DNA of 64,000 nucleotides from Rickettsia typhi (GTDB taxonomy: Bacteria > Pseudomonadota > Alphaproteobacteria > Rickettsiales > Rickettsiaceae): positions 62,001 to 126,000 of the forward strand of contig CAMCMD010000001.1 of NCBI GenBank assembly GCA_945875975.1. Direction: 5' to 3'. Both the position numbers and the translations under genes were made by a program. Within the stretch, counting starts at the first letter, position 1; each line of letters starts with the position of its first letter. Positions 19,041 through 28,317 of the stretch are shown in pieces. The notes below the pieces were generated by a model. It was not told the origin of the DNA. It did no database searches and saw only the letters and a program-made list of their open reading frames with translations.

Positions 19041-21692
19041 TTAATGAATTGATTTAAGAAAATATATTATATCCAGTGCTTCCCTTGGCGAAAGTTTATC
19101 TGGATCTATTTTGTTCATCTCATCATATAGTTTTTTATTCTCTTCTGAAGCTGTGTTTATCATGAATAAATCCATATTATGCGATTCATCTTTAAGCACT
19201 TTTTTGCCAGATTTTATAGAATCTTTTTCTAATTTATTTAGTAATTCTTTTGCTTTGGCAATAACTGGCTTTGGTAAACCTGCAAGCTGCGCAACATGAA
19301 TACCATAAGATTTATCAGCGGAGCCTTTCTTGATCTTGTGCAAAAATAAAATATGCTCACCATCATCTTTAATGTCAACCGTATAATTAGCCAAGCTCGG
19401 TAGCACTTCTTCCATAGCCACAAGCTCATGATAGTGAGTAGCGAATAAACAACGCGCTCTTATTTTGTCGTGTATATGTTCAAGTACTGACCAGGCAATT
19501 GCTACGCCATCATAAGTAGACGTGCCACGCCCCACCTCATCTAATATGATAAGCGATTTATGAGTAGCTTGAGCTAGAATTGCCGACGTTTCTAACATTT
19601 CCAACATAAACGTGGATTGCCCCTTGCCTAAATCATCGCCAGCTCCAATTCGACTAAAAATCTTATCTACTATACCAATTTGAGCGCTAGCCGCCGGAAC
19701 AAAAGACCCAATTTGCGCAAGTATCGAGATAAGTGCATTTTGTCTTAAGAATGTACTTTTACCAGCCATATTTGGCCCGGTAATCAACCATATTCTCTCA
19801 TCCATAGATAGTTGACAATCGTTTTGAATAAAACACTCATTAGACTTTGCCAGAGTCCTCTCCACCACCGGGTGCCTACCCCTCTCTATATTAAAAACCA
19901 TATCCTCGGTTAGATTTGGTCTGCAATAATCATATTCTTTAGCGCTAATTGCATAACTACAATACACATCAAGTTGACTTAAGGCATAGGCTAAACTTAG
20001 TAATAATTGATGATTATTAATAACTTGAGAGCATATCTTATTGTATATTTCTTGCTCTAAATTAACCACAAGAAGATTTGCATTAACCATATCACTTTCA
20101 AGCTCTTGTAACTCTCCCGTAGTATATCGAATCGAATTTATAGTAGTTTGTTTGTGTATAAATTTATCATCCGTAATTTTATTTGCATGCCTTGATGTGA
20201 TCTCAATAAATAAACCAATTACATTGTTATTTAAAATTTTGAGCGAGTCTATACCAGTTTCTTTGCGATATTTATCACGAATTTGTTCTATTTTACTACG
20301 CCCATTCTCTAACAGGTCATGCAACTGCGCAACTCTATGATGGTAATCAAGTTTAATAATTTTTCCGTCAGAAATAGAGTTTGAAGCATCTTCTCGAATA
20401 GATTCATCAAGAATTTCATATAAGGAGTGTAAACCAAGAAGAGGCTTTATAATGTTTTCTATATCCTTATCAAGATTTATTCCTTTTAAAACAATAAAAT
20501 CTGCCATAATTTTTTCGGCTATTTCAATTGTATATTTAATACTAAGCAGATCCTTTGGGGTACTTCTTTGCATATTAATACGAGTGATACAGCGTTCAAG
20601 ATCCCCAGTTTTACCAAGCAATTTGCGAACAGCCTCCGTTAAAGATAGATTATCATAAAAAAACTTAGTAATCTCTAATCGCTTGTTGATCAACTCAATG
20701 TCTACAAGAGGAGCTAAAATATATTGGTAAAGCAACCTGCTTCCTGACTTTGTTACAGTATCATCAATACAAGAAAATAGACTATTTTTTACCCCCCCAT
20801 TTTGGTTGTTAGTAATCTCTAGATTCCGACGCGTAGAAGCATCGATGCTCATAAATTTATGATAATTCAAAATTTTAGGCTTGGGCAATCTTGGCACGTT
20901 ATCTTTCTGAGTGAGAGATACATACTCTAATATACTGCCAACAGCTGAAACTCCTGAGCTACTTAGATTACCTATTGCTGATAAATCACCAATTTTATAA
21001 AATTCCAAAATAATCTTTTCGCACTTGGCAACAGCGTAAAAACTGTCAACTTGAAAAGAAATTCTTTTATTAAGATGTAATCCTATTGCTGAGGCTAGCT
21101 CACTTGTTCGATATTTCTCCGCTAATAAAATTTCCTTGGGTGAAAGCCTGGAAATTTCATTTATTATTTCAGCAAATGGAATTGTAATAACCAATATTTC
21201 TGAAGTTGATAAATCAACCGAAGCAATTGATGCAGCTTTGCCCTCAACGGCAATGCTAACTAAATAATTCGGGGTACCAGACTCCAGTAAGGATTCCTCT
21301 ATAATTGTTCCAGGAGTAATAATTCTTGTAATAGCCCTATTAACAACCGCCTTATACCCACCTCGCTTTTTTGCTTCTTCTGGGGTTTCCATCTGGTCAC
21401 AAATGGCAACTTTAAAACCATCTTCAAGTAATTTATTGAGATAATTGAACAACGCATGGTGTGGCACACCACACATGGCAATTTCATGCTCTCCTGTTTT
21501 ACCGCGCTTTGTCAGAGCTATACCAAGGATTCTACTAGCAGTTATAGCATCTTCATAGAACAGCTCATAAAAATCTCCCATTCTGAATAAAACTAAACAC
21601 TCAATGTTAGCAAACTTGATATCCAAATATTGCTTCATTACTTGAGTAGCCTCTTGGTAATTATACTTTTCTTTAAACTGTTCTAGGTGCAT
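19041..21692 (-). CDS. mutS: DNA mismatch repair ATPase MutS
   Basis: Protein of 883 residues, normal for MutS. Domain I carries the mismatch-binding loop with FRMGDFYELF (the Phe-x-Glu wedge, FYE), followed by connector, core/lever and clamp regions. The ABC-type ATPase shows Walker A TGPNMAGKST, then DEVGRGTSTYDG (Walker B and signature), and ATHYHEL. The C-terminus is short and ends IIYFLKSIH. It starts mismatch repair by binding mispairs and recruiting MutL, which is not in this window. The next minus-strand gene upstream, the S49 peptidase, ends only 8 bases away. Confidence 0.97.
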   Translation of the reverse strand: MHLEQFKEKYNYQEATQVMKQYLDIKFANIECLVLFRMGDFYELFYEDAITASRILGIALTKRGKTGEHEIAMCGVPHHALFNYLNKLLEDGFKVAICDQMETPEEAKKRGGYKAVVNRAITRIITPGTIIEESLLESGTPNYLVSIAVEGKAASIASVDLSTSEILVITIPFAEIINEISRLSPKEILLAEKYRTSELASAIGLHLNKRISFQVDSFYAVAKCEKIILEFYKIGDLSAIGNLSSSGVSAVGSILEYVSLTQKDNVPRLPKPKILNYHKFMSIDASTRRNLEITNNQNGGVKNSLFSCIDDTVTKSGSRLLYQYILAPLVDIELINKRLEITKFFYDNLSLTEAVRKLLGKTGDLERCITRINMQRSTPKDLLSIKYTIEIAEKIMADFIVLKGINLDKDIENIIKPLLGLHSLYEILDESIREDASNSISDGKIIKLDYHHRVAQLHDLLENGRSKIEQIRDKYRKETGIDSLKILNNNVIGLFIEITSRHANKITDDKFIHKQTTINSIRYTTGELQELESDMVNANLLVVNLEQEIYNKICSQVINNHQLLLSLAYALSQLDVYCSYAISAKEYDYCRPNLTEDMVFNIERGRHPVVERTLAKSNECFIQNDCQLSMDERIWLITGPNMAGKSTFLRQNALISILAQIGSFVPAASAQIGIVDKIFSRIGAGDDLGKGQSTFMLEMLETSAILAQATHKSLIILDEVGRGTSTYDGVAIAWSVLEHIHDKIRARCLFATHYHELVAMEEVLPSLANYTVDIKDDGEHILFLHKIKKGSADKSYGIHVAQLAGLPKPVIAKAKELLNKLEKDSIKSGKKVLKDESHNMDLFMINTASEENKKLYDEMNKIDPDKLSPREALDIIYFLKSIH

Positions 21693-21700
21693 AAAGTAGA

Positions 21701-22600
21701 CTAAGTAATATCAAATTTGCTTTGCATAAGCTTTTTCTCCGCTGATTCAACTAGTCCGCTTACTAAATTGTCGGCGAATTCTTTTGATACAGCACTCACG
21801 CCAAAACGCTTTTTAAACCAAGATTGTTTTTGCTCTATATACTCGATTTTCACTTCATCACCAAATTTTTCTTGAATAAATGAGTATAAATCGTCTATAC
21901 CATCGACCAAACCAAAATCAGCGGCTATTTGCCCAGACCAAAATTCACCATTAAAAATCACTTCATCACTTTGAGTAATTTTTCCTCCTCTTCTTTCTTT
22001 TACCGTATCAATAAAATGATCATGTATGTCTTTCTGAATTTTTTTAATAATTTTAACATCTGACTCTTTTTCAGGCTGGAAAGGATCAAGAACAGATTTG
22101 TTATTTCCTTGAGTATAAACCCTTCTTTGAATTCCTAATTTTTCTATAGCTTCATGGAAACCAAAACCAGCTGCTATTACCCCTATACTTCCTACAATCG
22201 AGCTTCTACTTGCGAAAATTTTATCACCTGCGCACGCCAGCCAGTACCCCCCGGAAGCAGCAATATCCTCTATAAAACTATATACAGGGATATCTTTTTC
22301 TTTAGCGAGCTCTATTATTCTGTTTGCTATTAATTCTGATTGCACTGGCGATCCGCCAGGAGAATTTATGGCAAGGCACACAGCTTTTAGACGCTCAATC
22401 TTAAACATTTTTTCAATGAGTTTATTTAGCGAACATAAAGTAAGGCCACTCTTCATTGCACTAACTTTTCCCACTACTCCATCTAGTCTAAGTACAGCAA
22501 CTACAGGCTTCACTCCTCCTAAACCAAACGTTAATATAGAAAGAAGCTGATCAATTTTACTAAAACGCCTAGCTGATACATCATTTCTTGTACCATTCAT
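21701..22600 (-). CDS. S49-family serine peptidase (SohB/SppA-like)
   Basis: Signal-peptide-peptidase-like protein of about 299 residues from the ATG at 22600. It shows LAINSPGGSPVQSELI (oxyanion region) and DIAASGGYWLACAGD, where the serine of ASGGY is the S49 nucleophile, then SIVGSIGVIA. The size fits SohB or a short SppA-like form rather than the 600-residue double-domain SppA. An upstream ATG at 22639 would add 13 residues and overlap the previous gene; the downstream ATG is preferred for its AGGAG Shine-Dalgarno, but both sites have one. No strong membrane helix is evident in the first 50 residues. Confidence 0.85.
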   Translation of the reverse strand: MNGTRNDVSARRFSKIDQLLSILTFGLGGVKPVVAVLRLDGVVGKVSAMKSGLTLCSLNKLIEKMFKIERLKAVCLAINSPGGSPVQSELIANRIIELAKEKDIPVYSFIEDIAASGGYWLACAGDKIFASRSSIVGSIGVIAAGFGFHEAIEKLGIQRRVYTQGNNKSVLDPFQPEKESDVKIIKKIQKDIHDHFIDTVKERRGGKITQSDEVIFNGEFWSGQIAADFGLVDGIDDLYSFIQEKFGDEVKIEYIEQKQSWFKKRFGVSAVSKEFADNLVSGLVESAEKKLMQSKFDIT

Positions 22601-22607
22601 TATATTG

Positions 22608-23282
22608 TTACTCCTGCTTTTTACTTGAGATTTCTTCATCTTTTACCTCTTGATTATCATTTTTTACTTCCTCCGCAGTCACTTCTACTACTGTTTTTTT
22701 GGCTTTTACAACTTGCTTATTCAGCGAAGCGCTTTTAAATGTATTTTTAGGCAGGCCATGATTACCGTCTATTTGCGCTATTATCATCTGCCTAACCTCA
22801 TTATCATGCCATTTTACAACACCATTGAAAATGTATTTTACCTTTCCTTCTGCGTTTATTAAATAAGCTGTAGGTAATCCAACTATAGCCAGGGACCTAA
22901 ATAAATTATTCTGATAATCATGAAAAATTTCTAAATGCCTAATTTCATTCTCGGAAAAATATTTTTTTACTACCTCAACTCCTTGATAATCTTCTGAAAC
23001 AGCAATAATTTTGAATGGTAATTTACGAAAATCTTTTTGTAGATTATCAAGAGATGGAAGCTCTCCCACACAACTACCACACCAAGTAGCCCAAAAAACA
23101 AGCAATATAGTATTTCCTTCATACTGATCTAGATAAACTTTATTACCGTTGGCATCAAAAAAATTAACATCCGTATCAAGAAAATCATCATGCTTTGTAA
23201 CTATAAGTTTCTCTGCCCTGGCAATATATGCAAGAGAAATAATCAAAACCAATCCTAGAAGCCATAAATATCTTTTACTCAA
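22608..23282 (-). CDS. TlpA/ResA-like periplasmic thiol-disulfide oxidoreductase
   Basis: Protein of 224 residues with an N-terminal membrane anchor or signal (about 5-22), then a thioredoxin fold of the AlkC/TSA-TlpA type. The active site is in LVFWATWCGSCVGELPSL, a CGSC redox pair. GLPTAYLINAEGKV supplies the cis-proline that faces it. The last 45 residues are a charged, low-complexity tail rich in Lys/Glu/Val. Such proteins reduce or protect periplasmic thiols, often for cytochrome c maturation. The start is TTG with an AGGAAA Shine-Dalgarno. It is followed immediately by the S49 peptidase gene. Confidence 0.85.
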   Translation of the reverse strand: MSKRYLWLLGLVLIISLAYIARAEKLIVTKHDDFLDTDVNFFDANGNKVYLDQYEGNTILLVFWATWCGSCVGELPSLDNLQKDFRKLPFKIIAVSEDYQGVEVVKKYFSENEIRHLEIFHDYQNNLFRSLAIVGLPTAYLINAEGKVKYIFNGVVKWHDNEVRQMIIAQIDGNHGLPKNTFKSASLNKQVVKAKKTVVEVTAEEVKNDNQEVKDEEISSKKQE

Positions 23283-23339
23283 AGCAAGTTTCCTGCATAA
23301 TTATTGTATTACTTCAATATTTCTATAGTTAAAAATAAA

Positions 23340-23471
23340 ATGAAACAACCAGTTTTTGTATTGGTGGCATTATTTATGTTATCTAGCTGCGGCTTAAAAA
23401 AACCTCTATGGCTACCACAAGAGAATGCTGCTATGATAAACTCAATTCACCATATACCTTCTGAGCTTTAA
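23340..23471 (+). CDS. lptM: LptM-like micro-lipoprotein, 43 residues
   Basis: A 43-residue ORF from ATG 23340 to TAA 23471. It has a lipoprotein signal ending LSSC, then CGLKKPLWLPQEN. The Cys-Gly-x-Lys-x-Pro-Leu-x-x-Pro pattern directly after the lipidated cysteine is the hallmark of the LptM/YifL family (CGxKGPLYxP), small lipoproteins that assist oxidative maturation of the LptD-LptE LPS translocon. Here the usual second glycine is a lysine and the tyrosine a tryptophan. The kdpA ATG follows only 5 bases later, so the two are probably one transcript. An lptE-like gene is present at 50.3 kb. Confidence 0.68.
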   Translation: MKQPVFVLVALFMLSSCGLKKPLWLPQENAAMINSIHHIPSEL

Positions 23472-23476
23472 AAAAA

Positions 23477-25129
23477 ATGACCATTCAAGCTTTAATTTTT
23501 TTTTCTATAATAACTATTATTGCGCCCTTGTTTGGTAAATATATCGCTATCGTTTTTAGATATGAATATGCGGAACATGAACTATTAAAAAATAAAAAAG
23601 GTCGATGGGAAAGCCAAAACTGGCAGGATTATTTCTTAAACCTTATGTATTTCAACATAATATGCATGATTTCAACTTTTTTAATTATATACTACCAAGA
23701 CTCATTTCCATTCTTTGCACCAGCTGAAAAGAAAATAAGCTTCTCCTCCGCCCTAAATGCATCTGTCTCTTTTGTAACTGGTACTTTTTGGCAAAGTCAC
23801 AATCCAGAAAAAGAGCTCAGCATATTATCTCATATTTTTGCTCTAACCGCACAAAATTTTCTCTCTGGCGCCACTGGTATTGCGGTATTCATCGCTTTCA
23901 TCAGAGGAATAATAAACAGCCATAATCCATTCATTGGTAATTTTTATGACGATTTCCTAAGAGCTCTATTATTCATCCTGCTGCCTTTTTCACTGTTCGT
24001 AGCAATTACACTGATAAATTTTGGTGTGCCGCATGACTTCATAGGAACAGTGCCTTTCACTAATCTTGCTGGGGTAACTGAGCAAATGTACCTGGGCCCA
24101 GTTGCTGGGCAAGTCGCCATAAAAAATCTAGTGGCCAATGGGGGATCATTATTTGCTTCCTCATCAGCCCACCCTTTTGAAGCGCCTTCAAGAGAAGCCG
24201 TAATGTTTTGTTTAATTTTAGTTATAACATTGCCTGTTGCAATGATTTTTACTTATGGATTTTTGCTTGGTTCTCTGAGGTTAAGCTTGGCACTTTATTC
24301 TATCGTTGTTATCGTTATGATTGCTTCATTATTTGTTATTAATCTTGGAGAAACTAACTATGGATTACCTTATATTTTTGGGGACAACACGCTGGCAGAT
24401 AATTTTAATTACATAGGAAAAGAGCTGATCTACGATAAATTTCCCTCCTTAATGTGGGCACTTTCTATTACCATGAGCTCCGATGGCTCGCCCAATGCGT
24501 GCTTGGAAAATTATTCCCCTTTAAGCACGTTAGTTCTTTTTTCCAATTTAATCATCAGTAAATTTATTATCGAGGGAGTTGGATCCGGCTTTTTTGCAAT
24601 GTTATCTTATCTTATGGTAGCTGTATTTCTACGAGGTTTAATTACAGGAGAAGCGGCAAATTTCTTTGGCAAGAAAATTGCTCTAAACGAAATCAATTAT
24701 GTTATTATAGTATTCTTGGTTATGCCAGTTGGTGTATTACTTTTTACAGCTATTACCTTACTTATTCCACCTTCTGAGAATCTAATCACTCATCATGGAT
24801 CCCAAGCAGTTACTGACATTACCTATAACTTTGCTTCATGCTTTGCCAATAACGGATCTAGCTTCACCGGGATCAATGCATCTACAAGCTATTTTGACTA
24901 TATGACTGCACTTGCAATGTTCATAGGACGCTACCCAATAATATATTTTTCTCTAGCAATCAGTGGTTCATTTGCGGCTAAGCAAAGAATTAGCAACCAA
25001 ATAGCTAAGCATACGCAATCTAGCATTGAGCTTAGCTTGTTTCTACTAATCACGGTGGTATTAGTTGGAGCAATAATGTTTCTACCTCTCATGATTCTTG
25101 GACCATTTTTAGAATTCATGGCGATGTAA
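23477..25129 (+). CDS. kdpA: Orphan KdpA-like potassium channel subunit
   Basis: Polytopic protein of 550 residues, matching full-length KdpA (about 557), the K+-binding subunit of the KdpFABC pump. Recognisable pore loops: loop 1 FVTGTFWQS (99-107; usual TNTNWQS), loop 2 NGGSLFASSSAHPFEAPS (221-238; usual NGGGFFNANSAHPFENP), loop 3 MSSDGSP (333-339; usual AASCGAV) and loop 4 NNGSSFTG (458-465; usual NNGSAFAG). GVGSGFFAML and GKKIALNEI also fit. The fold is intact but filter-lining residues are changed. No kdpB, kdpC or kdpDE lies next to it: an M23 lipoprotein gene follows. It may form a pump with genes elsewhere, or act as a lone transporter. Confidence 0.87.
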   Translation: MTIQALIFFSIITIIAPLFGKYIAIVFRYEYAEHELLKNKKGRWESQNWQDYFLNLMYFNIICMISTFLIIYYQDSFPFFAPAEKKISFSSALNASVSFVTGTFWQSHNPEKELSILSHIFALTAQNFLSGATGIAVFIAFIRGIINSHNPFIGNFYDDFLRALLFILLPFSLFVAITLINFGVPHDFIGTVPFTNLAGVTEQMYLGPVAGQVAIKNLVANGGSLFASSSAHPFEAPSREAVMFCLILVITLPVAMIFTYGFLLGSLRLSLALYSIVVIVMIASLFVINLGETNYGLPYIFGDNTLADNFNYIGKELIYDKFPSLMWALSITMSSDGSPNACLENYSPLSTLVLFSNLIISKFIIEGVGSGFFAMLSYLMVAVFLRGLITGEAANFFGKKIALNEINYVIIVFLVMPVGVLLFTAITLLIPPSENLITHHGSQAVTDITYNFASCFANNGSSFTGINASTSYFDYMTALAMFIGRYPIIYFSLAISGSFAAKQRISNQIAKHTQSSIELSLFLLITVVLVGAIMFLPLMILGPFLEFMAM

Positions 25130-25186
25130 AGTTTGTAGTTAAGATGTATCTGGTATATAGTGTCGAAAACCTCATTTCTTTATCAG

Positions 25187-26053
25187 ATGTCTACATTCAA
25201 GAATATACTATTTTTGTCCTTAATTTGTATGCTAATTCAAGGCTGTAGTACTGGTGGGTATTCAGTTGAAGCATATAAATCGATTGGAGGTGAGTTAAAG
25301 CGTGACTATAAGCTAAGTAGAGGCGACCTTATTGTGGCCTATGACCTTGGCAGATTAGATAAAACAAACTGCATCTATTCCGCAGACCTTGGTAATATCA
25401 TTAACGATCGTCGTTACAAATCAAAATATATATCTAGGTTTAAAGCTCGGTACAAATCCCCACTTAGCCTAAAAAAAGAAGCTCTGCGCAAAATCGTAAG
25501 AATTAACAAATTGCTCCTAGAGCTGCATCATAATCATCGAATATTATCAAACAGTAAATATCAGTATGTGCGGAGACTTTCTAGGTCTGATATAACTCAA
25601 ATTGATTTACGTAAAGAGCTAGATACTCTTGACAAGATTGTGTCTTTTATACCTATTATGATACCTATTGGTAGCACTAACATTACAAGTAAATATGGGA
25701 ACAGACGACATCCTGTAAAAAAACGAGAAGTATTTCATTGTGGATTGGATATGGTTGCAAGAAACGGAGCTTACGTGTATGCTTCTGCCAATGGTATAGT
25801 AACTTTTGCTGGAAAAAAAGCTGGCTATGGTAATGTTGTTGAAATTCAACATAGCAAAACACTAAAAACACTTTATGCCCATTTAGCTAAAATTTCAGCT
25901 AGAGAAGGAAGAGCAGTAGCGAGAGGGAAAGCCATTGGAGTGCAAGGAAGCACAGGATCTACAACAGGGGATCACTTACACTTTGAGATTTGGGTAAATG
26001 ATCGTCACGTAAATCCTTATGATTTCGTTTCTAGCGAGTGTACTTGTAGGTGA
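25187..26053 (+). CDS. M23-family peptidoglycan endopeptidase lipoprotein
   Basis: Protein of 288 residues from the ATG at 25187; a GTG at 25160 could add 9 residues but lengthens the signal peptide for no gain. The signal ends in LIQGC, a lipobox, so the mature protein is a lipoprotein. The C-terminal LytM domain has the zinc ligands in HCGLDMVA (HxGxD form) and HLHFEIWVNDRHVNPYDFV, and the GYGNVVEIQH turn, so it is predicted to be catalytically competent. The middle region (about 40-155) is helical and basic. It cleaves peptide cross-links in peptidoglycan. It follows kdpA by 57 bases on the same strand. Confidence 0.87.
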   Translation: MSTFKNILFLSLICMLIQGCSTGGYSVEAYKSIGGELKRDYKLSRGDLIVAYDLGRLDKTNCIYSADLGNIINDRRYKSKYISRFKARYKSPLSLKKEALRKIVRINKLLLELHHNHRILSNSKYQYVRRLSRSDITQIDLRKELDTLDKIVSFIPIMIPIGSTNITSKYGNRRHPVKKREVFHCGLDMVARNGAYVYASANGIVTFAGKKAGYGNVVEIQHSKTLKTLYAHLAKISAREGRAVARGKAIGVQGSTGSTTGDHLHFEIWVNDRHVNPYDFVSSECTCR

Positions 26054-26197
26054 TGCGTTTCTGGATATATCCTGAACTTATTAATCACCTAGTAAATTTA
26101 GTTTTTGTCAAAGGGCGTCCTGAAGACAAAAATCTTACATATTTATCTGTAAAAAAAAGTATTTTTTGCAAAGCAAAATAACTTTTTATGTAGATAT

Positions 26198-26274
<77 letters not shown>

Positions 26275-26481
26275 TTTTCGAGCTGCTCAGGCTTTTTCGC
26301 TTTGGGGATCGTAAAGTTTAGAAAACCGCCTAAGACAATTGCTAGGGCCTTTAGACTCTAAGAATAAACTTAACCCCCCTGGACATAACCATAGTCACCC
26401 CGAGTACAGGAAAAAATTGCTAAATAAAACTGAGTTTGATATAAGAAGCGCCCAGTTACAACGAGGTTATAAATCAAACTG

Positions 26482-27534
26482 TCAAGTTCTTACTTTTACA
26501 AACACAGACATGCCAGGAACTATCTTATTTTTGATGCGTTCTGGAACTTGAAAATCAATAATTACAGGCACTCTCTGCACTATTTTGGTAAAATTACCCG
26601 TAGCATTTGAGGGAGGAAGAAGACTAAACTTAGCTCCAGTTGCTGGAGAAACGTTGCGAATCTCTCCTGCAATTTTTTCTCCTTTTTCCGAATCAACCCA
26701 AATCTCAACCTTCATACTTGGTTTAAATTTTGAAATTTGTGTTTCTTTAAAATTAGCCTTTATATATAATTCATCAATTGGAACAACAGAAAATAAAACA
26801 GTACCAGCACGTATATAGTTTCCTTCTCTTAAAGAACTATTACCAATCATACCCCTTATTGGAGAGCGAATGACGGTATTATCTAAAGCTCTTTTTGCTA
26901 AATCAAGCTCAGAAGATGCAGTATTATATTTTGCCATCGCTGCAAAGCGCTTTATTTCAAGTAATGCAAGGTTTTCTTTACTTGTCTGCATATTAAATTC
27001 TGCCTGAGCTAAATCACTCTTCGCTTTTTCAAACAAAATTTTAATACTATCAACGCTTTTCTTACTAGCAAAATTATCCTTACTTAGCATTTGAATTCTT
27101 TTGTAATCAATCTCAGTAATCCTAAAACTCTCGACCGCAAACTGATATGCTTCATCCGTTTTTTGTTGTTCAATATTTGAAAGTTTAATATTTTGTTCTA
27201 TTATCTCTATATCTCGCCTAGCTCCATCAAGAACAGATTCGGCTTTATTGAAATTGGCTTTATGATCATCATCTCTGATCTTAGCTATTATTTGATTAAC
27301 CTCAACAACGTTGTTTTCTTTAACCAGTACTTTATCTAATACACCATTGACTTCTGAACTAATGCTTGAGATATCTGCTTCTACATATGCGTTATCAGTT
27401 GACTGGGTTATTGCCCAAACATATATCTCATACGTAAAAAATAAAATTAGGAGTGACAAAGCAACGGATATAGGCTTTGCATAACGATAAGAATTGAATT
27501 TGCTAGTTATTGATCCAATGGATTCGTTCATCAT
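26482..27534 (-). CDS. HlyD/EmrA-family periplasmic adaptor (membrane fusion protein)
   Basis: Protein of 350 residues with one N-terminal membrane helix (about 23-42). Next comes the split biotinyl-lipoyl domain (TDNAYVEADISSISSEVNGVLDKVLVKENNVV), a long coiled-coil hairpin (about 75-215) and the second half of the lipoyl/beta-barrel domain (TVIRSPIRGMIGNSSLREGNYIRAGTVLFSVVP), ending in a hydrophobic strand. This is the architecture of EmrA-type adaptors, which link an inner-membrane MFS or ABC pump to TolC. No partner pump or TolC is adjacent. It overlaps the stop of the pssA gene's 5' neighbour by 4 bases, so it belongs to the psd-pssA unit. Confidence 0.9.
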   Translation of the reverse strand: MMNESIGSITSKFNSYRYAKPISVALSLLILFFTYEIYVWAITQSTDNAYVEADISSISSEVNGVLDKVLVKENNVVEVNQIIAKIRDDDHKANFNKAESVLDGARRDIEIIEQNIKLSNIEQQKTDEAYQFAVESFRITEIDYKRIQMLSKDNFASKKSVDSIKILFEKAKSDLAQAEFNMQTSKENLALLEIKRFAAMAKYNTASSELDLAKRALDNTVIRSPIRGMIGNSSLREGNYIRAGTVLFSVVPIDELYIKANFKETQISKFKPSMKVEIWVDSEKGEKIAGEIRNVSPATGAKFSLLPPSNATGNFTKIVQRVPVIIDFQVPERIKNKIVPGMSVFVKVRT

Positions 27535-28298
27535 AATTTACGAGTTACATACATACATACGGGTATAGATAATACGTAAAGTATAGCAACTAGTGGCAAC
27601 GAGTACCAAGGATATATCACAGTCGTTATAATAATAATAGCAGAAACGATCATATAAAGTGATAAATATTCCTGTTTAATCTGAATCTTCTTTAAAGACA
27701 GAGTTGGTAATCTGCTTGGAAGCAATAAAGCAATAGTTACAATATACAGATTAATGAGCAACGTATGATCCCTAAGGCTAAACTCGCCAAAAAGAGGAGA
27801 TAATTCAAAATCTAAAATCAGAGGAATCAAAGCAAGAATTGCACCGCTAGGAGCAGGCACTCCTACCAGAAAACGATCATCTTGCTTTATTTCACTTGGC
27901 TGGACAATGGCTGTATTAAATCTCGCTAACCGAATCGCCATACACACCAGGAATAACATGATAGATGCCCATGAAATCACCTTGTACTCATATTGCTGAA
28001 AAGACCACAAATAAATTAACATTGCTGGGCATAAACCAAAATTCATGAAATCACATAATGAATCAAGCTCCGCTCCAAAATGACTAGTAGCATTGAGCAT
28101 TCTGGCAACTCCGCCATCAAGGCCATCAATTATTGTTGCAATCAATATGCAATATACCGCTATTTCCCAACGGCTATCAAGAGCAAACCTAATGGAACTA
28201 CTGCCTATGATTAACCCTATTAAAGTGATTATGTTGGGTAGTAATTTTGTAAAAGGCACCGGCCTAAGACCAAATCTTTTACGTTTAAATCTTATCAA
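27531..28298 (-). CDS. pssA: CDP-diacylglycerol--serine O-phosphatidyltransferase
   Basis: Membrane enzyme of 255 residues. The CDP-alcohol phosphotransferase motif DG-x2-AR-x8-G-x3-D-x3-D is complete (D61 G62, A65 R66, G75, D79, D83), in the short hydrophobic type II PssA form with about 7-8 helices. It makes phosphatidylserine from CDP-diacylglycerol and serine. The neighbour psd completes phosphatidylethanolamine synthesis. The gene overlaps the HlyD-type adaptor gene by 4 bases (27531-27534), and 19 bases separate it from psd, so the three form one minus-strand operon. Confidence 0.94.
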   Translation of the reverse strand: MIRFKRKRFGLRPVPFTKLLPNIITLIGLIIGSSSIRFALDSRWEIAVYCILIATIIDGLDGGVARMLNATSHFGAELDSLCDFMNFGLCPAMLIYLWSFQQYEYKVISWASIMLFLVCMAIRLARFNTAIVQPSEIKQDDRFLVGVPAPSGAILALIPLILDFELSPLFGEFSLRDHTLLINLYIVTIALLLPSRLPTLSLKKIQIKQEYLSLYMIVSAIIIITTVIYPWYSLPLVAILYVLSIPVCMYVTRKL

Positions 28299-28317
28299 AT
28301 TAAACTCCTAAATATTA

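Noticed and set aside
26339..26551. 70-residue plus-strand frame after the tRNA
   Set aside because: No Shine-Dalgarno, no family likeness, and it overlaps the 3' end of the HlyD-type gene on the other strand.
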